Assembly (NCBI GenBank): GCA_030425715.1 | Contig: JAUIAA010000057.1 | Location: 1 to 9,404, forward strand | Direction of reading: 5' to 3' | From: Bacteroidia bacterium | GTDB taxonomy: Bacteria; Bacteroidota; Bacteroidia; Flavobacteriales; Flavobacteriaceae | DNA length: 9,404 bases | Part shown: positions 1-6,213 of the stretch, piece after piece | Position numbering within the stretch: the stretch's first letter is position 1 | How the letters are laid out: each line of letters begins with the position of its first letter | Notes under the pieces: model-generated | What the model saw: the letters and a program-made list of their open reading frames with translations, nothing else | The model's database searches: none | What the model was told of the DNA's origin: nothing | Translations under genes and position numbers: made by a program

Positions 1-980
1 TCTCTATTGGCTAATTCCCAGGCAGTATAAAACACCAATTTTGCTCTTTTTGTCAACAATTCAAATTCAATTTTATCGGCTGTATCTGTTGGTTTATGGT
101 AATCGTCATGTGTGCCATTAAAATAAAAAATTACCGGAATATTATTTTTTGCAAAGTTATAATGGTCAGACCTATAATAAAACCTATTTGGGTCTGTATC
201 AGAATTATAAGTGTAATCTAACTTTAAGTGGGTAAATGTTTTATTTGCATTTTCTGATATTTTATGCAATTCTTTACTCAATTTATCAGATCCTATTAAA
301 TATATATATTCTGGTTTCCCTTCATGCTTTTTATCAATCCTACCTACCATATCAATATTTAAATTGGCAATTGTATTTTTTAAAGGAAATATAGGGTTTG
401 AGGTATAAAATTTAGAGCCAAACAATCCTTCCTCTTCTCCTGTAAAATGAATAAAAACAATACTTCGTTTTGGTCCATAACCTGCTTTTTTTGCTTTTTG
501 AAAAGCTTGTGCTATTTCCATAACAGCAGCAGTACCAGAAGCATCGTCATCAGCTCCATTATAAACCTTATCACCGTCTTTGCCTAAATGATCGTAATGT
601 GCAGAAAGTACAATGTATTCGTCAGGTTTTTCAGTTCCTTTAATAAAAGCAATTACATTTTCTGAATCGTCATTTGATTTTCCTTTAAAATAAGATTTTG
701 GTATTTTTTGCAAATAATTACCCTCGTCTATTGCAGATTCAATTTTGTTGTGCTTGTAAAAATCGGCAATATAATTCGCAGCAATTTTCTGTCCTTTTTC
801 TCCTGTTTTTCTCCCCTCTAAGGGATCGGATGCTAAAATTAATACAATGTCTTTTATGTCGTTGCTAGTTATATTATTTGCAAATTTTTGTTTGGTTTCA
901 ATTTCGTTAATACTTGTATTTTTACTTGTACTACAAGAAAGTAGGGATATGGTAAAAACCAATAATGCAATTTTTTTCAT
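1..980 (-). CDS. M28-family zinc metallopeptidase lipoprotein (C-terminus cut by window edge)
   Basis: Probable secreted, di-zinc aminopeptidase of family M28, partial: 326 codons are visible from the ATG at 978-980 and the frame is still open at the window edge. The first 15 residues form a short hydrophobic signal ending in a LLSC lipobox (Cys16), so it is predicted to be a lipoprotein. The mature part carries the M28 metal-site motifs in order: HYDHLG (128-133), NGADDDASG (141-149), GEEEGLFGS (181-189, the general-base Glu and a metal-ligand Glu), NIDMVGR (208-214) and DDYHKPTD (292-299, last ligand His). All five expected metal-binding positions are present, so it should be active. Substrate is unknown; members cleave N-terminal residues from peptides. 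It lies 52 bases downstream of the btuD-like gene on the same strand without an obvious terminator between, so read-through is possible, but no functional link to B12 is evident. The residues following Cys16 (STSKNTS) lack an acidic cluster, which favours periplasmic placement (inference). Confidence 0.9.
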   Translation of the reverse strand, partial: MKKIALLVFTISLLSCSTSKNTSINEIETKQKFANNITSNDIKDIVLILASDPLEGRKTGEKGQKIAANYIADFYKHNKIESAIDEGNYLQKIPKSYFKGKSNDDSENVIAFIKGTEKPDEYIVLSAHYDHLGKDGDKVYNGADDDASGTAAVMEIAQAFQKAKKAGYGPKRSIVFIHFTGEEEGLFGSKFYTSNPIFPLKNTIANLNIDMVGRIDKKHEGKPEYIYLIGSDKLSKELHKISENANKTFTHLKLDYTYNSDTDPNRFYYRSDHYNFAKNNIPVIFYFNGTHDDYHKPTDTADKIEFELLTKRAKLVFYTAWELANR

Positions 981-1032
981 ATAAAATAATTTAAAACTTT
1001 GCTAAATTAGACATAAATTGGAAAGTGGCTAG

Positions 1033-1821
1033 CTAGTTCATTAAAAACTGCTCCTTTTTTTTATCAAAATAAATTTTATCGCTATCAAATAGTGTATTGA
1101 TTAGGTCATTTTTAATAAGTTTTTTTGCCTCTCCATCTACAATACCCTTGTGGTTCATTAACCACAAGTTATCAGCCATTTGCAAGGCGAGTTGAATTTC
1201 GTGTGTGGAGACTAAAATACTTTTGTTTAATTGGTGTGCTAAATTTTGCAATAACTTAAAAGTTTCCATTTTATGCTGAATATCTAGATGGGCGGTAGGC
1301 TCATCTAAAATGATAATATCTGTATTTTGAGCAAGAACACGACAAATCATAACTCGTTGTAATTGCCCATCACTCAATTCATCACATCTTTTTTGCAATA
1401 AACTATGTAAATCTGTATAATTTACGGCTTTTTCAATTTGCTCTTTGTCCTCTGTATTTAGAGTTCCAATCCAGTTGGTATAGGGTTGTCTGCCTAAGGC
1501 AATCAATTCGTATACAGTTAAGTTGCTTACTGGAATTCTTTCTGTGAAAACAACACCAATACTTTTAGCCAATTCAGTATTATTATACAATTCTAAACCC
1601 TTATGGTTTAATTTGATTTGACCAGATATTTTAGGAATGGATTGGGTAATGGTTTTTAGTAAGGTAGATTTTCCAATACCATTTTTTCCAAGTAAACAAA
1701 TCAATTTTCCGCTCTGTAAAGTTAAATTTAAATTTTTAGCAATGACCGTATTTCCTTTTTTAGAAGCGTATCCAATATCAAGATTTTTTGTACTTAAAAT
1801 GTGTTTGTTTAAAGAATCCAT
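1033..1821 (-). CDS. btuD: ABC transporter ATP-binding protein, corrinoid importer (BtuD/FecE type)
   Basis: Cytoplasmic ATPase that powers the permease encoded just upstream. With the start chosen here it has 262 residues, normal for the FecE/BtuD family. Visible motifs: Walker A GKNGIGKST (45-53), signature LSDGQLQR (149-156), Walker B IIILDEPTAHLD (169-180) and H-loop STHE (205-208). The Q-loop lacks the usual Gln: aligned by eye to FecE, VFTERIPVSNLTV has Thr where Gln is expected. The frame is open further upstream to a TTG at 1857, but the ATG at 1819-1821 is preferred: its first base is the last base of the permease stop, giving a TAATG overlap typical of translational coupling, and the upstream extension would have 12 residues with no family counterpart that I recognise. 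Substrate is inferred from context (cobalamin riboswitch and BtuB/BtuG genes divergently next door); by sequence alone a siderophore importer ATPase would look similar. Confidence 0.88.
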   Translation of the reverse strand: MDSLNKHILSTKNLDIGYASKKGNTVIAKNLNLTLQSGKLICLLGKNGIGKSTLLKTITQSIPKISGQIKLNHKGLELYNNTELAKSIGVVFTERIPVSNLTVYELIALGRQPYTNWIGTLNTEDKEQIEKAVNYTDLHSLLQKRCDELSDGQLQRVMICRVLAQNTDIIILDEPTAHLDIQHKMETFKLLQNLAHQLNKSILVSTHEIQLALQMADNLWLMNHKGIVDGEAKKLIKNDLINTLFDSDKIYFDKKKEQFLMN

Positions 1822-2852
1822 TAGTACATAATTTTTTGTTTTCTTACCAATAACCAAATTACAATGGGTGCTCCAAAAATGGAAGTTACAGCATTAATAG
1901 GGAGTGTGTATTCACTATTGGGTAACTGAGAAATAGTATCGCAAAGTAACATTAAAATTGCGCCAATTAGACCTACTGCTGGAATCAATATTTTGTGGTT
2001 AGAGGTGTTAAATACTAGTTTGGTTATATGAGGTGTGGCTAACCCAATAAATGCTATTGGCCCTGAAAAAGCAGTAATTATACCTGTTAGTAAGCTGGTA
2101 GCAATTAAAATAATATTTCTAGCCTGCTTAAAATTCAATCCTAAACTTTTGGCATAATTTTCTCCAATTAACAAACTATTGAGTGGTTTTAATGTTGGGA
2201 TAACCAGTGCGATACCTATAAGATATACGCCAGTAAACAATACAATTTCTGACCAGGATAAATTGCCTAAACTACCAAAACTCCAAAATAAATATTGTTG
2301 TAAGTTTTCGGCTGAGCTAAAATATGCCAAAACACTTATTGCCGCTGCCGTAATACTTCCAAACATCAAACCAATAATTAAAATACTCATGGTGTTTTTA
2401 ACTCTTTTGGCAACCAACATTACTGCAAAAAGCACTAAAAAAGATCCAAAACTAGCGGCTAGACTTAAAAAAAAGTAAGAGGAAGCATAAGCCATAAAAA
2501 CGCCACCAATTATAGAGGAGCCAAGAATTAATATTGCCACACCAAGACTGGCACCAGAACTAATTCCTAAAACATATGGACCCGCTAATGGATTTCTAAA
2601 TAGCGTTTGCATTAAAAGTCCGCTTATCGAAAGTCCTGAACCTACTAAAAATGCGGTTATCGCTTTGGGTAGTCTGTAGTTAAAAATGATATAGCTCCAA
2701 GTCTCATTCGAATTATTCTCGGTAAACACAATTTTAAATATGTCTTGTATAGGAATATCTATAGAACCATAACTGATGTTCATTAAAACCATAAAAAACA
2801 ACAGAAAAAAGATAAGTAAGAAAGAAAATTTATATGATTTTGTATAATGCAA
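1821..2852 (-). CDS. btuC: FecCD-family ABC permease, corrinoid importer (BtuC type)
   Basis: Inner-membrane permease of the BtuC/FecCD family, 343 residues, near the family's usual length, with many hydrophobic segments consistent with about ten membrane helices. Family hallmarks: RLPKAITAFLVGSGLSISG (60-78), QTLFRNPLAGPYVLGISSG (82-100, the most conserved block), ENYAKSLGL (231-239, the cytoplasmic loop that contacts the ATPase) and SGPIAFIGLATPHITKL (263-279). No in-frame ATG exists between the upstream gene's stop (2895-2897) and residue 21, and residue 21 lies inside the first membrane helix. The start is therefore taken as the TTG at 2850-2852, which keeps helix 1 intact. The gap to btuF is 42 bases and the stop overlaps the btuD start, so btuF-btuC-btuD form one transcription unit. 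It presumably works as a dimer with two BtuD subunits. Corrinoid substrate is inferred from context. Confidence 0.9.
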   Translation of the reverse strand: MHYTKSYKFSFLLIFFLLFFMVLMNISYGSIDIPIQDIFKIVFTENNSNETWSYIIFNYRLPKAITAFLVGSGLSISGLLMQTLFRNPLAGPYVLGISSGASLGVAILILGSSIIGGVFMAYASSYFFLSLAASFGSFLVLFAVMLVAKRVKNTMSILIIGLMFGSITAAAISVLAYFSSAENLQQYLFWSFGSLGNLSWSEIVLFTGVYLIGIALVIPTLKPLNSLLIGENYAKSLGLNFKQARNIILIATSLLTGIITAFSGPIAFIGLATPHITKLVFNTSNHKILIPAVGLIGAILMLLCDTISQLPNSEYTLPINAVTSIFGAPIVIWLLVRKQKIMY

Positions 2853-2894
2853 TTTATTTTGGTTTAGCGTATAAAAATAGCTTTTTAAAAAAAG

Positions 2895-4058
2895 TTAATC
2901 TAATTTTTCTAAAAAATAAGGCTGATAATTTGGGAGTAGGGCAGGGTGAGTTACTTTAATCAAATCTTGTAAAACAATATGGGGCATAATAGGGGCAAGC
3001 TCGAAATACAAGACCCCTCCATTAGCTCCTCTTTTTTTAGAATATGTATATATAAATTTTCGCTCAAAAGCATCAAACTGGATATAATGCTTGTTGTTAT
3101 TGGCTAGCGCATCAAAACTGGTAAAATACCCAGAACCAATCCAGTAGTCTGCATTTTTGGCTTTGTCCAACACAGATTCAAAACTAAGAATGATGCTTCC
3201 TTGCCCTTTGGTATTTTTCCAAATATAATTGGTATTGGCATCTTTAAAAAGTTGTGCCATAAAGCTCTCTCCAGCGGGTAAATTCCATTTGTCTTTAAAT
3301 AATGTACCAGTAAAAATAGTTGGTTTTATAGTATCTTGTTGTGCAATTTTTTTAGCCGCTATATATTTTTTTTCAATAATTTGAAATATACTATCTGCCT
3401 GCGCATTCTTATTGTACAATACCCCAAAAAACTTAATCCATTCTGCTCTGCCTAATGGAGTTTCTTCCAGCCATTCTCCATTATAAATTACATCAATTCC
3501 ATTTTTCTCTACTAATTGATACATTTTTGAATTATTTCCCATCGAAAATCCAATAATGGCATCTGGATGCATGCCCAAAATCAATTCTGTATTAAAATCT
3601 TGTTCTTGTCCAATATTTTTCACTTTTCCTTTGCCTATTAATTTTCTAGTTTTTTCCGAAGAGATATAATCGGTATGTGGAAATCCAATTAAGCTTTTTT
3701 CTTCTCCTAAAATTTCCAGCATAGGGATGTGTGTAGTAGAAGTCGCAATTATTTTTTGAAGAGGGACTTCAATTATTTTTTGATTTTCAAAAAGATGAAT
3801 AACTTTATTTTTATCTGTGGTTAGAATAAATTCTTGAGCCGATTTTGCATCTGGGTATGGAGATTTTATAATTAATTTAGTGTAGTTTTTATGTTGCTCT
3901 ATATCAAAACCTTTAGCATATTTTATAAAGGATTTAGTCGATTTGTTTTGAATTGTATTGTTATTTTTTTTTAATTCTTTTTTACACGAAATGGTTAAAA
4001 AAACAAGCGCCAAAATAAAGAAATAGTTAAAGTATTTTTGTGGACTAAAGTTGTGCAT
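2895..4058 (-). CDS. btuF: Periplasmic corrinoid-binding lipoprotein (BtuF-like, Peripla_BP_2)
   Basis: Substrate-binding component of the BtuCD importer, 387 residues. The N-terminus is a signal peptide ending in a lipobox, LTISC (Cys25), so it is lipid-anchored. Residues after the cysteine are basic (KKELKK), unlike the acidic sequence of the BtuG-like protein, suggesting it stays in the periplasm. The Peripla_BP_2 domain starts near residue 100 (ATSTTHIPMLEILGEEKSLIG, roughly 105-125), followed by FNTELILGMHPDAIIG (155-170), typical of class III binding proteins, and a second lobe from about 245. It is longer than E. coli BtuF (266 residues) mainly because of about 75 residues between the anchor and the binding domain. 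This YAKGFDI...Y extension is, as I recall, common in Bacteroidetes members. The ATG at 4056-4058 is preceded by a possible TTG/TAnnTTTG promoter. Siderophore binding cannot be excluded by sequence alone; the adjacent B12 riboswitch and BtuB/BtuG favour corrinoids. Confidence 0.85.
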   Translation of the reverse strand: MHNFSPQKYFNYFFILALVFLTISCKKELKKNNNTIQNKSTKSFIKYAKGFDIEQHKNYTKLIIKSPYPDAKSAQEFILTTDKNKVIHLFENQKIIEVPLQKIIATSTTHIPMLEILGEEKSLIGFPHTDYISSEKTRKLIGKGKVKNIGQEQDFNTELILGMHPDAIIGFSMGNNSKMYQLVEKNGIDVIYNGEWLEETPLGRAEWIKFFGVLYNKNAQADSIFQIIEKKYIAAKKIAQQDTIKPTIFTGTLFKDKWNLPAGESFMAQLFKDANTNYIWKNTKGQGSIILSFESVLDKAKNADYWIGSGYFTSFDALANNNKHYIQFDAFERKFIYTYSKKRGANGGVLYFELAPIMPHIVLQDLIKVTHPALLPNYQPYFLEKLD

Positions 4059-4093
4059 ATAAAATTAAATTAGAAACTCATGAATTGAAGTGA

Positions 4094-4125
4094 CAAGTTT
4101 ACGATTTTTTAAAATTCTTTTACAA
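4094..4125 (-). promoter_or_regulatory. Candidate Bacteroidetes-type promoter for btuFCD
   Basis: Read on the minus strand, a TTG (plus-strand 4123-4125) is followed after 21 bases by TAAACTTG (plus-strand 4094-4101). This is one mismatch from the Bacteroidetes -7 box TAnnTTTG, and the spacing lies within the range described for Flavobacterium. Transcription would begin near 4088, leaving a leader of about 30 bases before the btuF ATG, too short to hold a riboswitch. It is assigned by motif only. Confidence 0.35.
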
Positions 4126-4136
4126 GAAAAAGATTT

Positions 4137-4162
4137 TTTGCCATAAATTTTTGCTATTTTTG
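4137..4162 (+). promoter_or_regulatory. Candidate promoter for the riboswitch-btuB-btuG unit
   Basis: TATTTTTG at 4155-4162 is a perfect match to the Bacteroidetes -7 element TAnnTTTG. A TTTG that could act as the -33 element ends at 4140, giving a spacing of 14 bases, shorter than usual, so the upstream element is doubtful. The predicted transcription start, a few bases after 4162, falls just before the first paired base of the riboswitch at 4170. This agreement is the main support. Confidence 0.45.
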
Positions 4163-4169
4163 CACCAGT

Positions 4170-4332
4170 TTTTGGTCGGTAAAAAACCGATAAATTGAAA
4201 GGGAATCTTGTGAAAAACAAGAGCTGTCACCGCAACTGTAAGCTGAACTATTTATAGTAGTTGTTGTAAAAAATGCCACTGTGTACGCATGGGAAGGCTA
4301 CAACAATTTGCAAGCCAGGAAACCTGCCAAGA
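4170..4332 (+). promoter_or_regulatory. Cobalamin riboswitch aptamer
   Basis: The RNA is recognisable by its conserved blocks. AAAGGGAA lies at 4198-4205, then a P3-like hairpin CTTGT-GAAAA-ACAAG at 4207-4221, the core GCTGTCACCGCAACTGTAAGC at 4223-4243, the GCCACTG and GGGAAGGC blocks of the P5 arm at 4275-4281 and 4291-4298, and the B12 box AGCCAGGAAACCTGCC at 4313-4328. An 8-bp helix TTGTTGTA (4261-4268) with TACAACAA (4299-4306) closes the P5 arm. The outer helix pairs 4170-4180 with 4322-4332 in ten of eleven positions, including G-U pairs. It binds adenosylcobalamin or related corrinoids and normally turns expression down when B12 is plentiful. It lies directly upstream of the BtuB-like gene on the same strand, as expected for feedback control of uptake. 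Confidence 0.95.
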
Positions 4333-4342
4333 TATTAAATAA

Positions 4343-4369
4343 CAAATAGTTTTCGGATGAAAAACTTTG
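4343..4369 (+). promoter_or_regulatory. Putative expression-platform hairpin around the btuB start codon
   Basis: Just 3' of the aptamer, AGTTTTC (4348-4354) pairs with GAAAAACT (4359-4366) with one bulged A, leaving a GGAT loop. The helix can extend through AA/TT and C-G pairs to 4343 and 4369 with small bulges. The first two bases of the ATG at 4357-4359 lie in the loop and the third in the stem. There is no T-run after the hairpin, so it is not an intrinsic terminator; control of translation start is more likely. A kissing partner in the P5 loop could not be identified by eye. Confidence 0.5.
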
Positions 4370-6210
4370 GTATGCTTAAGTGCTTTTTAGCATTTGGTTA
4401 TGTATTTTTCTTCATTTTTAGTTTAAAGGCTCAAACGCGCACTTATGTGTTGGATAGCGTGGAGTTGCAAGTTCCCAAGATAGAAGAAGTATCTGTTGGG
4501 CAAACTGTTCGTGAGATTTCTGCTCAAAAAATATTGCAATATCGGCCACAGCTTACAGATGTTTTAAATTTTGAAACGCCAATATATTTTAAGGAAAACG
4601 GTTTAGGGATGGTATCTTCTCCATCTTTTAGAGGGACCACTGCACAACAAACGGCTGTGGTTTGGAACGGTATCAACATCAACTCTCAATTCTTAGGTCA
4701 GGTTGATTTCAATGCGATAAGCACCAACCAATTTGATGAGATTGCAGTGCGTAGTGGCGGCGGAAGTATGCAGTACGGTAGCGGAGCTATTGGAGGTGTG
4801 GTTGCCTTGCAAAACACCATAAAATTTGTAGATGTATCTCAACAACAGCTATATGCTTCTTATGGTAGTTTTAACACAAAAAATATTCAATTTAAATCTA
4901 AAGTGTCTAACACTAAATTTTCATTGCATGTTGGTGGCAGTTATTTAAATTCTGATAATGATTACGAATATTTATCAACTAACAGTCGTAAAAATGAGAA
5001 TGGCCAGTTTTATAATTATAGCTTTTTTTTAAATGCAGGTTATAGATTTAACAATCAGCATCAGCTATATTTTTATTCTGATTATTTTAATGGTGAGCGT
5101 CATTTTTCAATTGTAGAGCCAACCCAAACCAAAACAAAGTATCAAAATAGAGATTTTAAATCTCAATTGGTATGGGAGCACCATTGGAATAAATTTACAG
5201 CTTTTACCAGATTAGCTTATTTAGATGAATATTACCAATACTACCCGAGTTTAACTGATGATAAAAATAATTCATTCGGTAAGGCCCAAAGTTATATTGC
5301 TAAATACAATTTAAATTATCAATTATCTGCAAAGACAAATTTATCCTCCGAAATAGATTATAGATATGTGCAGGGGACTGGTTCTAATTTTGATCACCCT
5401 ACACTTTATATCCTTAAAGGAAGACTTTTTGCAAAACATAATAGTGGCGATAAATTGACATTTCAAGCTGGCTTAAGTGCAGAGATGAGTACTGATTATA
5501 ACAGTCCGTTGTTGTTTACGGTTGGGGCAGATTATGATCTGTTTGATTGGTATACTCTTAAATTTAATCTTTCAAAAAATTATAGAATTCCAACTTTTAA
5601 CGATTTGTATTGGCCAGAATCTGGCAATCTAGAATTACGTCCAGAAACGGCCAATCAATTTGAAATTGGCAATACATTTAATGTACATCATTGGCAATTT
5701 AACGTTACAGGATTTTATATTAAAATCAAAGATATGATTCGATGGTTGCCCAACGGTACGGGTCTTTGGTCACCAGTAAATACAAATGCTGTACAATCTG
5801 TAGGTATAGAAGCTTTTGCAAAATGGCAGTGGGTTTTGGGTAATCATCAATTCAATTTTCAAACCATCTATGCTTATACCAATTCTAAAAATTTAGAGAC
5901 CAATAAACAGTTGATTTATGTACCTTATCATAAAGTTACGGCGCAATTAGGATATACCTATAAACGTTTGAGTGTAAGCTTGCAAAATATATACAACGGC
6001 AAGGCTTTTATTTACTCTACTAACGACCCAGATAAAATAATATCGCCTTATTATTTAGGTAATATTGTTTCTAGTTATCAAATACTAAAGCATAAACCTT
6101 ATAGAATAGGTTGTAAGATTAATAATATTACCAATACAAATTACGAGAGTGTAGATTACAGACCTATGCCTGGTATAAATTTTCAATCATTTATTAATAT
6201 TAAATTTTAA
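4357..6210 (+). CDS. btuB: TonB-dependent outer-membrane corrinoid receptor (BtuB-like)
   Basis: Outer-membrane beta-barrel transporter that imports corrinoids using energy passed through TonB, 617 residues. The signal peptide is about residues 1-26 (basic start, hydrophobic core, SLKAQ cleavage region). There is no N-terminal CarboxypepD_reg/Ig-like domain; a short segment (DSVELQV, residues 33-39) near the expected TonB-box position leads into the plug. Plug features include SFRGTTAQQTAVVWNGI (about 89-105) and GGGSMQYGSGAIGGVVALQ (about 134-152), typical of BtuB/CirA-type plugs. The rest is alternating aromatic-rich strands of a barrel, with NLSKNYRIPTFNDLYWP and LELRPETANQFEIG as the usual conserved barrel motifs, and a terminal Phe (FINIKF) as in outer-membrane barrels. 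Control by the upstream cobalamin riboswitch gives the substrate. The start at 4357 sits inside a hairpin; an in-frame ATG at 4372 would leave a shorter but still plausible signal peptide. It is followed three bases after its stop by the BtuG-like gene. Confidence 0.93.
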   Translation: MKNFGMLKCFLAFGYVFFFIFSLKAQTRTYVLDSVELQVPKIEEVSVGQTVREISAQKILQYRPQLTDVLNFETPIYFKENGLGMVSSPSFRGTTAQQTAVVWNGININSQFLGQVDFNAISTNQFDEIAVRSGGGSMQYGSGAIGGVVALQNTIKFVDVSQQQLYASYGSFNTKNIQFKSKVSNTKFSLHVGGSYLNSDNDYEYLSTNSRKNENGQFYNYSFFLNAGYRFNNQHQLYFYSDYFNGERHFSIVEPTQTKTKYQNRDFKSQLVWEHHWNKFTAFTRLAYLDEYYQYYPSLTDDKNNSFGKAQSYIAKYNLNYQLSAKTNLSSEIDYRYVQGTGSNFDHPTLYILKGRLFAKHNSGDKLTFQAGLSAEMSTDYNSPLLFTVGADYDLFDWYTLKFNLSKNYRIPTFNDLYWPESGNLELRPETANQFEIGNTFNVHHWQFNVTGFYIKIKDMIRWLPNGTGLWSPVNTNAVQSVGIEAFAKWQWVLGNHQFNFQTIYAYTNSKNLETNKQLIYVPYHKVTAQLGYTYKRLSVSLQNIYNGKAFIYSTNDPDKIISPYYLGNIVSSYQILKHKPYRIGCKINNITNTNYESVDYRPMPGINFQSFINIKF

Positions 6211-6213
6211 ATT

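Noticed and set aside
1029..1037. GCTAGCTAG self-complementary motif at the end of btuD
   Set aside because: Too short and without a partner copy or T-run; no evidence for a regulatory or recombination role.
1637..1831. Open frame of 64 codons on the plus strand inside btuD
   Set aside because: It is antisense to a well-supported ATPase gene, has no recognisable domain, and arises from the AT-rich complement.
2179..2478. Open frame of 99 codons on the plus strand inside btuC
   Set aside because: It is fully antisense to conserved permease motifs and its translation is low-complexity and Lys/Leu-rich, so it is a shadow frame.
1033..4058. Siderophore or heme rather than B12 importer
   Set aside because: The protein families alone would allow it, but the adjacent cobalamin riboswitch with BtuB- and BtuG-like genes makes corrinoids the better assignment; not fully excluded.
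4176..4190. Hairpin TCGGT-AAAAA-ACCGA as a terminator
   Set aside because: It has a short stem and no following T-run, and sits within the riboswitch leader; treated instead as a possible competing fold.
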